From Myxococcales bacterium (lineage in GTDB: Bacteria; Myxococcota; UBA727; GCA-2721815), in the NCBI GenBank assembly GCA_002721815.1, contig PBLQ01000064.1, positions 1-64,000 of the forward strand: a stretch of 64,000 nt of DNA, written 5' to 3'. Position 1 is the stretch's first letter; every line of letters starts with the position of its first letter. The position numbers and the translations under genes were made by a program. Below are positions 27,543 through 36,562 of the stretch, one piece after another. Below the pieces are notes generated by a model, which was not told the origin of the DNA, did no database searches, and worked only from the letters and a program-made list of their open reading frames with translations.

Positions 27543-28406
27543 ATGAAGTTGTTGACTGAGGTAAAAAGGCTCAAAAGCTTACGTCCTTTGGAGCTCAGAG
27601 CAGAATTAGATGACTGGTTGGTTCTTGCGTACAACTACATGTCTCGAAGAAACGAGCGAAGGCAGCTCCCAGCATCTATCAAAGACGCGTTACAAAAAAA
27701 TTCAGAACTTCATCATCTTCATCAAGGAAAACGATGTTTCATTATTGGTAACGGACCTTCCGTTAACCAACAAAACCTTGTCTCATTGAAAGATGAAGTC
27801 ACCTTCGTGGTGAACCGCTTTCCGCATCACAAACTCGCTCAGGATATCAATCCCACGTATTACGTATCTGTTGACCCCAAATTTGCCGATGGCTCTTGGG
27901 GAACAGATTTCATCAAACAGGTGGAAGAAAAAATGCCGAACACCACCTGTTTCTTAAGCCCTTTTGGTTTAGATTTTGTGAACGAACAAGGATTGATAAG
28001 CCAAAATAAAAAGTATGTGATTTGGCCCAATCAACAGTACTGCTTTGGTTACAAGCAAAAAATCGATTTGACCAAAGGCATTCCAGGCATGTCCAATGTA
28101 ACGAAATCGGCGCTGTCCATTGCCATGTATATGGGTTTCACCGAAATAAATCTCATCGGGATCGACGGCAATGGGCTGATCAAATCGGAAAACAGTCATT
28201 TTTACGGACACGAACCACAACCCGAAGATCAATTTGTCCTGGAAAAGGACTTGGTTTCTATGTCCATGGGATTGCGTGCTTGGCGTGCCATCCACAGTTA
28301 TTGCAATCGCTTCGACGTAAAACTTCAGTCCATCAATCCAGAAACAGTGCTCAGCGCGATTCCCCAGGGACACTACCCCAACCTCCAAAAGGACACGTCG
28401 AACTGA
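27543..28406 (+). CDS. GT42-like (Campylobacter sialyltransferase-like) transferase candidate, DUF115-related
   Basis: 287 residues. After a basic N-terminal helix comes CFIIGNGPSVNQQNL (residues 65-79), the nucleotide-binding start of GT42 and DUF115/MptE-like proteins. Further signs in the order seen in Campylobacter Cst-type sialyltransferases are FVVNRF, PGMSNVTKSALSIAMYMGFT, INLIGIDGNG and SHFYGHEP (His219, His223). In Cst enzymes an SHYIGH segment holds the catalytic histidine. These use CMP-activated acids as donors. Lying 68 bp after a CMP-sugar synthetase gene, it is the natural candidate to transfer that sugar. A non-transferase DUF115 protein is the main alternative. Confidence 0.72.
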   Translation: MKLLTEVKRLKSLRPLELRAELDDWLVLAYNYMSRRNERRQLPASIKDALQKNSELHHLHQGKRCFIIGNGPSVNQQNLVSLKDEVTFVVNRFPHHKLAQDINPTYYVSVDPKFADGSWGTDFIKQVEEKMPNTTCFLSPFGLDFVNEQGLISQNKKYVIWPNQQYCFGYKQKIDLTKGIPGMSNVTKSALSIAMYMGFTEINLIGIDGNGLIKSENSHFYGHEPQPEDQFVLEKDLVSMSMGLRAWRAIHSYCNRFDVKLQSINPETVLSAIPQGHYPNLQKDTSN

Positions 28407-28448
28407 TCAATGTCTCCTTCGCTCAGAGCTCAAACAACTCACGATGAC

Positions 28449-29669
28449 TTAAGAACGAGATAATAGGTCTTTATAATACTGATGGGCTTGGGCTGCATAG
28501 TCCGACCACTTGTGCCTCATCCGTGTGCGATTCATGGCCTGTTCGCCCATGGCCTTCGTTGCCTCTTGGTTTTCATAGCACCAAAGCATTTTCTCTTTGA
28601 GCGCATCGATATCCCGCAAAGGGATGCAAAACCCTTCTTGACCATCATCAACCACATCAGAGGCACCGGAATTAAAGGTGTGAATCACCGGAAGCCCGCA
28701 AGCCATGGCTTGTAATTGCACCATGGCCAAACCTTCTTCAATGGATGGGAGTACGAATGCGTTACAGGCAGAATAGTACTGTGGCAGGTCTTCTTGGCGC
28801 TTGCTGCCATGGAAAACTATTTTAGGGTTACTTTCGTATTTTTGCACCAAATGGGTGGCGTCCACATTCTTTTCGCCGACGAACCACAACTCCGCATCGG
28901 GCAAATTCAGCTCGTCAAAGGCTTGTAATAAATACTGAGCCCCTTTACGCAGGGTCACACCGCCCGCAAAAATAAAGCGAAAGGTATCGTCAGCGTGCTC
29001 TTTTAAGGGCCGAAAAACATCGGTATCCACACCAAACGGATTCAATAAGATCTTTTCTCGGGGAAAACCACGCTCCAGAAAAGAATTCATCACAAACGTA
29101 CTGGGAACCGCTAAATAATCCGCGGCTTTATAACCACCTATCTCTCGCTCGATCACCTGTTGGGGGATACCTGCGAATTTTTTACCTTGTCGCTCCCACT
29201 CTTCTTCAAGGATCTGCTTTTGGGACAAAATATGCGAGCTGCCTCTTTCTACAATGGTGACCGCCCCGTTTTTCTTGGCCGCAGCGAATGCTTTCAAACA
29301 CGACTGAGACCAGCCGACAAAAACGTCCAGGTCTTTGGGCAAGATGAGGCTTAACATGTTGTCGAAAAGTTTTTTGGAGAACTGGTCCACCGCCGCTGTT
29401 TGGGCAGGTCCTAAAGGCAACTTTTTACCCAATCTGGGCAGCAATTCTGGAACGAACAAACTCTGGTAATTGTCGCGTCGGATACCGAAATCCTTGGCTC
29501 TAAAATATGGAAACCCAGAGTAAAGCTTGGTGTTGAGTCCTTGGCGATCCAGCTCTCGCGCCAAGTCGAATGCCCAAAAGCGTGCGCGAAGCGCTATTGC
29601 AACTTTGATGGGGTCGTTTTCTCTGCCGCCCATTTGCCCATTCCTTTCAATGGTGGATTCAGGCGCCAT
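28449..29669 (-). CDS. Glycosyltransferase, GT4 family
   Basis: About 406 residues; a second possible ATG at 29633 also has a ribosome-binding site (AAGGAA), so the first 12 residues are uncertain. N-terminal domain: VAIALRARFWAFDLARELD. C-terminal donor domain: FRFIFAGGVTLRKGAQYLLQ, ELWFVGEKNVD, and VLPSIEEGLAMVQLQAMACG, which contains the conserved E-x7-E motif (EEGLAMVQLQ), then GLPVIHTFNSGASDVVDDG. A transferase for one sugar of the repeat unit. Probably the last gene of the minus-strand operon that starts with the 91-residue protein. It converges with the GT42-like gene. Confidence 0.92.
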   Translation of the reverse strand: MAPESTIERNGQMGGRENDPIKVAIALRARFWAFDLARELDRQGLNTKLYSGFPYFRAKDFGIRRDNYQSLFVPELLPRLGKKLPLGPAQTAAVDQFSKKLFDNMLSLILPKDLDVFVGWSQSCLKAFAAAKKNGAVTIVERGSSHILSQKQILEEEWERQGKKFAGIPQQVIEREIGGYKAADYLAVPSTFVMNSFLERGFPREKILLNPFGVDTDVFRPLKEHADDTFRFIFAGGVTLRKGAQYLLQAFDELNLPDAELWFVGEKNVDATHLVQKYESNPKIVFHGSKRQEDLPQYYSACNAFVLPSIEEGLAMVQLQAMACGLPVIHTFNSGASDVVDDGQEGFCIPLRDIDALKEKMLWCYENQEATKAMGEQAMNRTRMRHKWSDYAAQAHQYYKDLLSRS

Positions 29670-29782
29670 GATGCGTCCTTGGGTCCGATGAGAAAAGAGG
29701 TAACCATAAAATATGGCGTAAGAAAACCACCCCAGTGCATATTTGGCCGATGACGAAAGGTTCTCTCAGGTTTCTCTCAAAC

Positions 29783-31150
29783 CTAAATCTCTTTTAGTGG
29801 GCGATACCTCGTTATGGCCCAAAAAAGTGCCGGAATCTTCATTTTGAGGGTACGAGAACACTCTGTGAAGGTCACTGCTGTCATGGCCACTTCGACCGCT
29901 AAAAGCAGTCCTCCAAACCACAGCAAATCGGGTCCCATCAGCCCCAACATGACGCCGAAACCCAGTGCCACACCGTTGATAATGAGAAAGCCAACACTCC
30001 AACGGTTGAAGTTATTGGTAGCAAAACAAATCATGGAAACTGGGTGATAATAATTTCGGACGGCCACCGCCCCTAACAAAGCCGCGGCCAAAGACGCATT
30101 CCAAATGTTGGGATCGGACAACCACAAGAGGAAAAGTGGCTCCCCAAAGAAATACACCACACTGCCCCCAAAAAGCGTCCCCAAGGTGGACAACCAAGTG
30201 ACCAAACCACAAATGGCCAGGGCGCGCTCCCACTCGCCTTTTCCGTGGAAAAATGTAATCTCTGTGATCGAGGCTTTCAAAGGCACCTGTGCCAACTGAA
30301 CCAAAATATTGGCAGCGGTTCGAATGGTCGAAAAGACCACAACCGATTCACGGCCCAGATACTTACCAATGACAATGATGAACCCTTGATTCACTAAGGC
30401 CTGTCCCAATGTATTGGCCAAATAAGCCAACGACACCTTCAGCTGTTTAAACGCTAAATCTCCTCGGTAACGCGCGAAACCAAAGGGGCGCCATTCGGTA
30501 ATTTGACGCAGGCCAAACGCCAAAAACAAAATATGAAAAAGCCGCTCAGCGCAAACCACCACGGCCACCTGCACGCAACTCAGCTTGAAGAAAAGGGCCA
30601 CCATCAGCCCGACACCACCCACGATCCGCGACACGCTCGATGCCATATCAGAGTAGGGATAACGGCCAGAAGAGCGAAAGATTGTATTCAGTGTCCCCGC
30701 GATTAACCCCATTAAGATGCCAGTAATGGCGAGGGAGATAATCCACATAAAATCGCTTTTGGATAAGATTTCGATGCCGATTGAGGTGAGAGGGACCCAT
30801 GAGCTGGCAAATACCAATAGCGCGCCCGCTGGCACCGCAAAACGTAAAATAAACCCCAGCAATGTTTGATAGGAAACAGTGGCGCCTTCATAATCACCGT
30901 TGGACGCTTGCTTCACCATCTCGTTGCCAACAGCCGTATTCAAACCTAAGTCTGAAAGCGCTAAATAAGCGGGAATGGAGGTGACGATAAGCCATTCGCC
31001 GTAGAGCTCGGTGCCCCATGCAGCCAAAAAGAGCGGAATACTGAAGATACGAATGAGCAGATTGGAGCCCATGCCAAGGATGTGAGCCAAAGAGCTTTTC
31101 TTCAACCGCCCCAGGACACCACGAGATGATATATCCCATTTTTTGCTCAT
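29783..31150 (-). CDS. Wzx-type polysaccharide flippase (MOP/MATE superfamily)
   Basis: 455 residues with about twelve to fourteen hydrophobic segments spread evenly, starting with a basic amphipathic N-terminus (SSRGVLGRLKKSSLAHIL) and MGSNLLIRIFSIPLFLAAW, the usual first helix of polysaccharide-repeat flippases. The TELYGEWLIVTSIPAYLALS segment is typical of the family. It would flip the undecaprenyl-linked repeat across the inner membrane. The ATG follows AGAGGATTGAG. Its neighbours are glycosyltransferase and UDP-sugar genes on the same strand. Confidence 0.9.
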   Translation of the reverse strand: MSKKWDISSRGVLGRLKKSSLAHILGMGSNLLIRIFSIPLFLAAWGTELYGEWLIVTSIPAYLALSDLGLNTAVGNEMVKQASNGDYEGATVSYQTLLGFILRFAVPAGALLVFASSWVPLTSIGIEILSKSDFMWIISLAITGILMGLIAGTLNTIFRSSGRYPYSDMASSVSRIVGGVGLMVALFFKLSCVQVAVVVCAERLFHILFLAFGLRQITEWRPFGFARYRGDLAFKQLKVSLAYLANTLGQALVNQGFIIVIGKYLGRESVVVFSTIRTAANILVQLAQVPLKASITEITFFHGKGEWERALAICGLVTWLSTLGTLFGGSVVYFFGEPLFLLWLSDPNIWNASLAAALLGAVAVRNYYHPVSMICFATNNFNRWSVGFLIINGVALGFGVMLGLMGPDLLWFGGLLLAVEVAMTAVTFTECSRTLKMKIPALFWAITRYRPLKEI

Positions 31151-31187
31151 CTCAATCCTCTAATGTCGGGGGTGATTCGAAAATGCG

Positions 31188-31910
31188 CTACGCAATTGAA
31201 AAATAGTCGGGGCAACGTTCTTTGACGTACTTCACATTCAGAAACAGGTATTCTGAGCCGCGTTTATGGGCCAAGCGGAAGCCTTTACGATAAAGCAAAG
31301 AAATGGACTTCAGGGTTTCCCAGTTGGAATGGCCTTGCAAAAAATTATGGTACTCCACACAGATTTGCCCGATCAGCAGACCTCGTCCCAGGGCCTCTTC
31401 CAACACCTCGTACTCAAAACCTTCGATATCAATTTTAAGAAGGTCAATGTGCCCGAATCCCTGGTCGTCGCAAAATTTCGACAGCGTCACACAGTCGAAT
31501 CCAAAACCATTTGCACCTTCGCTATTTCCTGGAGTGCGATATGAACCTTCCAATGGGTTGTCAGGTGGCGCGAAAGACACACGACCATTACCGCCTGTGA
31601 GCCCCAGGGGATAATAATTCAAATGCTCGCGTTGGTTCTCTGAACGTTTCATAAACTCAACGCCTGTTGGGGATGGATCGAAGAGATGGATGACACAACC
31701 GTGGATATCAAAAAGGCGATGTTCAAATGAAATATCACGCCCCACACCGCCCGACACGATAATGCTGTTTTCGTTCAACAGTTCTGGCACATAGAACCAC
31801 TGCGCGTTCTTCCCCAAAGGTTTGATCTTTGGATTAAAAGTACAGAACAAAGAATCGAACCAGGTCCGAGACATTTTTCGCAACCGGTATTCCAGCAAAG
31901 ATCTTCCCAC
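31188..31910 (-). CDS. FkbM-family methyltransferase
   Basis: A SAM-dependent methyltransferase of the FkbM type, which often O-methylates sugars. Visible features: SIIVSGGVGRDISFEHRL (the SAM-binding loop, GVGxDxSFE form), VIHLFDPSPTGVEFM, YPLGLTGGNGRVSF, and LLKIDIEGFEYEVLEEAL, a hallmark run of FkbM proteins. The start is uncertain: the GTG at 31910 lies 8 bp after the UXS stop, and an ATG at 31874 is the alternative; the ATG at 31991 would overlap UXS by 73 bp. Acceptor unknown, presumably a repeat-unit sugar. Confidence 0.87.
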   Translation of the reverse strand: MGRSLLEYRLRKMSRTWFDSLFCTFNPKIKPLGKNAQWFYVPELLNENSIIVSGGVGRDISFEHRLFDIHGCVIHLFDPSPTGVEFMKRSENQREHLNYYPLGLTGGNGRVSFAPPDNPLEGSYRTPGNSEGANGFGFDCVTLSKFCDDQGFGHIDLLKIDIEGFEYEVLEEALGRGLLIGQICVEYHNFLQGHSNWETLKSISLLYRKGFRLAHKRGSEYLFLNVKYVKERCPDYFSIA

Positions 31911-31918
31911 GGCAGTCT

Positions 31919-32875
31919 CTAATTTCTCTTGTCGCGAAAATAGGCCGCGGTTCTCTGGATGCCTTCTTCGAAGGACACCTGCGGATTCCAATCCAATAGT
32001 TTTTGGGCCAAACCAATGTCGGGTTGGCGTTGCTTGGGGTCATCCATTGGAAGGTCTTTATAAACCAGTTTGGATGAGCCACCAATCTCATTGACCACAT
32101 GCTCTGCCAACGCTTTAATGGACATTTCTCGGGGGTTGCCTAAATTCACTGGGCCCACCACATCATCACTGCTTTCCATGAGTGCGATCAATCCGTCGAT
32201 CAGATCGTCAACATAACAAAAAGATCGGGTCTGACTTCCATCGCCGTAAATGGTAATGTCTTCGCCTTTGAGGGCCTGAATAATAAAATTGGAGACGACA
32301 CGACCGTCGTTGGGATGCATGCGCGGACCAAACGTATTAAAGATTCGCGCCACTTTGATTCTCAGGTCGTTCTGCCGATGGTAATCAAAAAACAACGTTT
32401 CTGCGCATCGTTTTCCCTCGTCGTAACAAGACCTCGGGCCGATGGGGTTCACCCTTCCCCAATACGATTCGGGCTGGGGGTGCACATCTGGATCGCCATA
32501 CACTTCACTGGTGGAAGCCTGAAGAATTTTGGCCTTAAGACGTTTGGCCAAACCCAACATGTTGATCGCCCCGTGAACACTCGTTTTGGTGGTTTGAACA
32601 GGATCCCATTGATAATGGATTGGAGATGCTGGACAGGCCAAGTTATAAATTTCATCCACTTCCACATAAAGAGGCCAAGTGATATCGTGACGTAGCAATT
32701 CAAAATAAGGATTGCTTAACAAGTGCGCGACGTTGTCTTTGGTACCGGTAAAAAAGTTATCTAGGCAAATAACATCGTAACCTTTATCCAAAAGTCGCTC
32801 GCAAAGGTGTGAGCCCAAAAATCCAGCGCCACCCGTGACTAATACTCTTTTTCGTAATTGGTAGGTATCTTGCAA
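31919..32875 (-). CDS. UDP-glucuronate decarboxylase (UDP-xylose synthase)
   Basis: Converts UDP-glucuronate to UDP-xylose. The 318-residue extended SDR shows [18 protein letters not shown], the UXS-characteristic [17 protein letters not shown], the STSEVYG serine motif, YDEGKRCAE (YxxxK) and the [11 protein letters not shown] arginine region that separates decarboxylases from epimerases. The start is TTG at 32875, 8 bp after the UGD stop and preceded by AGGTGA; no ATG or GTG is available before the Rossmann motif. It uses the product of the adjacent UDP-glucose dehydrogenase. Confidence 0.95.
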   Translation of the reverse strand: MQDTYQLRKRVLVTGGAGFLGSHLCERLLDKGYDVICLDNFFTGTKDNVAHLLSNPYFELLRHDITWPLYVEVDEIYNLACPASPIHYQWDPVQTTKTSVHGAINMLGLAKRLKAKILQASTSEVYGDPDVHPQPESYWGRVNPIGPRSCYDEGKRCAETLFFDYHRQNDLRIKVARIFNTFGPRMHPNDGRVVSNFIIQALKGEDITIYGDGSQTRSFCYVDDLIDGLIALMESSDDVVGPVNLGNPREMSIKALAEHVVNEIGGSSKLVYKDLPMDDPKQRQPDIGLAQKLLDWNPQVSFEEGIQRTAAYFRDKRN

Positions 32876-32883
32876 AGCGTCAC

Positions 32884-34188
32884 CTAAACCTTTCTTCCGA
32901 TGCCTTCGTAGACAAAGCCCTGCTCTGTAAGGGCGGCGGGGTTATAAATGTTACGGCCATCGAAAATGTGGTTGCCAGCCATCCGGTCTTTCACTTCACC
33001 CCAGTTCGGCATACGGAATTCAGCCCACTCGGTCAGAAGAAGTAAAGCAGAAGCGCCGTCCAAAGCGGCGTATTCATCTTCGCAATAAATGATACGATCG
33101 CCGAAGACTTCACGCGCCGTTGCCTTCGCTGCACGATCGTAAGCACGCACCCTTCCCCCCGCGGCGAGGATTCCCTCAATCACCGGGATACTAGGTGCTT
33201 CTCGCATGTCATCGGTTCTTGGCTTAAATGACAAGCCCCACACGGCAAACGTTTTGCCCTTGAGGTCTCCGCCAAAAGCATTCAGCAGTTTTTCGAGCAA
33301 GACGCCCCGCTGCGTTAAGTTCACTTCGTCTACAGATTTTAAAATCTTCAGTTCGTTGCCATGTTCACTCGCGGTATAAATCAAAGCGCGAACGTCTTTG
33401 GGGAAGCAAGATCCACCATAGCCAACGCCCGGATAAAGAAATGACTTCCCAATGCGACGGTCGCTAGAAATCCCTTTACGGACAGCATCTACGTCAGCCC
33501 CTACTTTTTCACACAAGTTTGCCACTTCGTTCATGAACGAAATTCGAGTGGCCAACATGCCATTGGCCGCATACTTTGTGAGTTCAGCACTCTTGGTCCC
33601 CATGCGAATCACTTTATATTCACGCATCATGAACGGGCGGTAAAGACGCTCAAAAAACCCTCTTGCCTTATCGTCATCTGCACCCACCACAATGCGGTCG
33701 GGCTTCAAAAAGTCATTAACGGCATCGCCTTCTTTAAGAAATTCGGGATTTGATGCCACCGAAATGGGGTGCGTCGCATGCGCATCCACCACGGCCCTAA
33801 TTTTTTCGGCAGTTCCTACAGGAACGGTGCTTTTCGTCACCAGCACCAGAGGACCTGTTGCAGCCTCGGAGACCTGCTTTGCCGCGGTCATGATGTAACT
33901 GAGATCTGCAGCTCCATTTTCAGCCATGGGCGTGCCCACTGCCAAGAATACAGCGTCAGCGCCTTTAACTGATGAACCCAAATCGGTGGAAAATTGTAAT
34001 CTGCTTTTTTCGACGTTTCTCTTGAGGAGGTCCTCGAGACCGGGCTCGTAGAATGGGACTTTACCGTCAAGGAGCAACTTGATTTTCTCTTCATTAACGT
34101 CGACGCACGTCACGTCCACGCCAACATCGGCGAACCCTGCGCCGGTCACCAAGCCGACATACCCTGTTCCAACAATCGTAACTTTCAT
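32884..34188 (-). CDS. ugd: UDP-glucose 6-dehydrogenase
   Basis: Two-step NAD-dependent oxidation of UDP-glucose to UDP-glucuronate. 434 residues from the ATG at 34188, with AGGGAG upstream. N-terminal [17 protein letters not shown] dinucleotide motif, a central helix with [14 protein letters not shown], the catalytic cysteine in [13 protein letters not shown], and a C-terminal domain ([17 protein letters not shown]). It supplies the decarboxylase and the 4-epimerase that flank it in the same operon. It starts 2 bp after the upstream epimerase stop. Confidence 0.97.
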   Translation of the reverse strand: MKVTIVGTGYVGLVTGAGFADVGVDVTCVDVNEEKIKLLLDGKVPFYEPGLEDLLKRNVEKSRLQFSTDLGSSVKGADAVFLAVGTPMAENGAADLSYIMTAAKQVSEAATGPLVLVTKSTVPVGTAEKIRAVVDAHATHPISVASNPEFLKEGDAVNDFLKPDRIVVGADDDKARGFFERLYRPFMMREYKVIRMGTKSAELTKYAANGMLATRISFMNEVANLCEKVGADVDAVRKGISSDRRIGKSFLYPGVGYGGSCFPKDVRALIYTASEHGNELKILKSVDEVNLTQRGVLLEKLLNAFGGDLKGKTFAVWGLSFKPRTDDMREAPSIPVIEGILAAGGRVRAYDRAAKATAREVFGDRIIYCEDEYAALDGASALLLLTEWAEFRMPNWGEVKDRMAGNHIFDGRNIYNPAALTEQGFVYEGIGRKV

Positions 34189-34190
34189 AA

Positions 34191-35204
34191 TTACTCCCTG
34201 ACGCTCACTTGATGGTAAGCGCAATACCAATCTGTAAAATTTTTCAGCCCAACCGCTAATGGGGTTGAGGGCTCAAATCCCACTTTGCCGTTCAATGCGG
34301 TGACCTCTGCGAAGGTCTCCTTCACATCTCCTGGTTGCATGGGTAATAAATTTGTTTTCGCTTTCTTGCCTAGGATCTCTTCTAGGGTTTGAATAAAGGT
34401 CAACAAGGGTACCGGGGTGTGGTTACCGATGTTGTACAATTCGTAAGGGGGCCGGGTGTCTTCGCCCTCTTGCTTGACCTCGGGTGGCACATCTAACAAA
34501 CGAATGACGCTCTCCACCACATCATCAATATAGGTAAAATCACGCCGCATGTCGCCGTGGTTATAAACATCAATGGGGCGCCCGTTCATGATGGCCTCTG
34601 AAAATTTATAATAGGCCATGTCTGGTCGTCCCCACGGGCCATAAACCGTAAAGAAACGTAAACCGGTCATGGGCACCTGGTATAAGTGCGCATAGGCATG
34701 GGCCATCAATTCGTTGCTTTTTTTGGTTGCGGCATACAATGAAACGGGCTGGTCCACCTGGTCCGACTCTTCAAAGGGCACCTTTTTGTTCCCACCGTAC
34801 ACGGAAGAAGATGAAGCAAATATCAAATGGGCCACTTCATGATGCCGACAGCCCTCAAGAATATTGGCAAATCCAACCAAATTAGACTGAATGTAGGCTT
34901 GGGGGTTTTCGAGGGAGTATCTCACCCCTGCTTGGGCCGCTAAATGTACGACTTTGGATGGCTTTTGGGCTTCAAACAAGGCTCTGACTGCAGCTTCGTC
35001 CTCTAAACCCAACGCCTCAAAATGAAAATCAGTAGCGGATTGTAATTCTGCCAAGCGCGCTTTTTTGAGGTCCACCGAATAGTAATCATTGAGGTTGTCC
35101 ACACCGCAGACCACATGGCCCATCTCAAGCAGTTTTTGGCAGGTGTGAAAACCGATAAAACCGGCCGCTCCCGTGACTAAAATTGTCTCTTTACTTGTCG
35201 ACAT
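34191..35204 (-). CDS. UDP-glucuronate 4-epimerase-like NAD-dependent epimerase
   Basis: 337 residues. The Rossmann start ILVTGAAGFIGFHTCQKLL is followed by GVDNLNDYYSVDLKKARL, a run typical of UDP-glucuronate 4-epimerases (CapJ/LpsL group). Later come LAAQAGVRYSLENP, SSSSVYGGNKKVPF and YAATKKSNELMAH (YxxxK), and LRFFTVYGPWGRPDMA. It would interconvert UDP-glucuronate and UDP-galacturonate. GGGGA lies 6-7 bp before the ATG, within one arm of a hairpin (35209-35238). The next gene downstream is ugd. Confidence 0.93.
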   Translation of the reverse strand: MSTSKETILVTGAAGFIGFHTCQKLLEMGHVVCGVDNLNDYYSVDLKKARLAELQSATDFHFEALGLEDEAAVRALFEAQKPSKVVHLAAQAGVRYSLENPQAYIQSNLVGFANILEGCRHHEVAHLIFASSSSVYGGNKKVPFEESDQVDQPVSLYAATKKSNELMAHAYAHLYQVPMTGLRFFTVYGPWGRPDMAYYKFSEAIMNGRPIDVYNHGDMRRDFTYIDDVVESVIRLLDVPPEVKQEGEDTRPPYELYNIGNHTPVPLLTFIQTLEEILGKKAKTNLLPMQPGDVKETFAEVTALNGKVGFEPSTPLAVGLKNFTDWYCAYHQVSVRE

Positions 35205-35208
35205 CTGA

Positions 35209-35238
35209 ATCCCCGCCTAAAGGCTGCAAGGCCGGGAT
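35209..35238. promoter_or_regulatory. Hairpin covering the epimerase ribosome-binding site
   Basis: The sequence ATCCC-C-GCCT ... AGGC-C-GGGAT forms a stem with one mismatch and a 10-base loop. In the minus-strand transcript the GGGGA that should act as the Shine-Dalgarno sequence of the 4-epimerase gene lies in the 3' arm, so folding could limit translation. It could equally be a weak stop signal after the 91-residue gene; there is no T-run. Confidence 0.35.
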
Positions 35239-35280
35239 CTAGCTTGTTTTTGTGGTGTTGCCTAGGGGCTTTCGCGACGT

Positions 35281-35556
35281 TTATCTGATGTGTTTGGCCA
35301 AGGCGCGGGTCAAGCCACGCATGCGCTGCAAACGGCGTAACTGACGGTTCGATAAGGAACGACGCATTTGAATGGCCTGAGAGACCACTTCAGGTTCATT
35401 TTGTACTTTAATTACAGTATCTTGAATCTGGTTTGGATTTGACGCCCAGGTTTTCATGCCCATCAAAACAGTGGCCAAGATGAACGCCACAAAGGCAAGA
35501 CCGAGGATTTGGCGCGCGGCGTTTCGGGCGAGTGATTTTTTTTCCATGGTTTGCAT
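35281..35556 (-). CDS. Small basic single-span membrane protein, unknown function
   Basis: 91 residues. A strong AGGAG precedes the ATG by 6-7 bp, which supports it as a gene. A short basic N-terminus is followed by one hydrophobic segment (ILGLAFVAFILATVLMGM) and a positively charged tail rich in Arg, Gln and Leu (RRSLSNRQLRRLQRMRGL). I recognise no family. It sits at the head of the minus-strand operon that continues into the epimerase, ugd, UXS and flippase genes. Confidence 0.6.
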   Translation of the reverse strand: MQTMEKKSLARNAARQILGLAFVAFILATVLMGMKTWASNPNQIQDTVIKVQNEPEVVSQAIQMRRSLSNRQLRRLQRMRGLTRALAKHIR

Positions 35557-35767
35557 AAGAGCTCCTGTCGCTTTGAGATGGGATATTTGCCTACATCATA
35601 CGACATGCTCTCATGAGCGCCAGAAAAGGACCGTGAGCCAGCGCACACTTCATTTTTTCATCTTATATTCAGTATCTTATGGACGTTACCGGTCAAAAAG
35701 TCCGGTTGAGGCTTACATCATGACTTTGTAAAAGGCTCGTAAGGTCAACCGTAAAAGTCAAAAGGTC

Positions 35768-36454
35768 CTATTTCTTGGTCAGATGAACGGTCACCACAGG
35801 ATCCAAGGGAATGGTTCCCCCAAAATACATGATGCTCAAGGCGCTTTGCAGTGTATCTCGCATGGCAAAAACCATTTTTTTGACCCATTTGGGCCTGCGC
35901 CCCGTGGCCAAGGGTCGGATGGCGTTGAAAGAGGCTTCTAAGTGAAAACCGCTTTCCAGACCCAACTGCTTCATGCGCTGGTCGGTGAGAAAGATTTTGT
36001 GCGTCATGTCCCCGTATTGAAAAGCGCCGGCCATGGGGCTGGCCCCATTGGGAAAAGAAGCCACCACACGCCCCTGGGGTTTGAGCAAACCATGAAGTGA
36101 CTTGAGCATTTCTACCAACTCGCTCTTTTCTAAGTGCTCGAAAATGTGGAAGGCAAACACCATGTCGACACTCTCAGCCTCGAGGGGCAAATCCGTAAGG
36201 TGGGTGGTATGAAAAGCCTGGTGACCTTTGGCCTTCGCTCGGGTGACCAACTCCGGAATGATTTCTGTCCCCCAGGTCTCACAACCGATGTCTTTACAGT
36301 GGTCTAAAAACCGTCCGCCACCAAAGCCAATTTCAAGAATGCGCATGCCTTCATGAATAGACGCCCGTTGGGCCTCTCCCTGATAAATCTCAAGCCCTTG
36401 GTCTCCACCGTAGCCTTCTTTGAATTCGACGTAGTTGTCCCAATCATCAGCCAT
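35768..36454 (-). CDS. Class I SAM-dependent methyltransferase (type 11)
   Basis: 228 residues from the ATG at 36454 (a GTG precedes it directly). It has the SAM-binding motif MRILEIGFGGGRFLDH, then ETWGTEIIPELV, and VDMVFAFHIFEHLEKSELVE, the acidic loop plus FHIFEHL run of Methyltransf_11 enzymes. The C-terminal part (HKIFLTDQRMKQLGLESGF) resembles sugar or lipid methyltransferases. It lies between the polysaccharide operon and the microcompartment genes on the same strand, so it may belong to either. Confidence 0.88.
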   Translation of the reverse strand: MADDWDNYVEFKEGYGGDQGLEIYQGEAQRASIHEGMRILEIGFGGGRFLDHCKDIGCETWGTEIIPELVTRAKAKGHQAFHTTHLTDLPLEAESVDMVFAFHIFEHLEKSELVEMLKSLHGLLKPQGRVVASFPNGASPMAGAFQYGDMTHKIFLTDQRMKQLGLESGFHLEASFNAIRPLATGRRPKWVKKMVFAMRDTLQSALSIMYFGGTIPLDPVVTVHLTKK

Positions 36455-36562
36455 CACTTACTTCTTTCTTCACGGACTTCGGCCCCATTGCTAGCACAGG
36501 CAATTAGCGCTGAAAATACCAACTTCGTCCAAAAACCATCAAGGTCGTCGAACGAAGATGGA

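Noticed and set aside
35680-35720. CCGG-flanked inverted repeat between the small membrane gene and the methyltransferase gene
   Set aside because: CCGGTCAAAAAGTCCGG has a mismatch in the stem and no T-run; too weak to call a terminator or operator.
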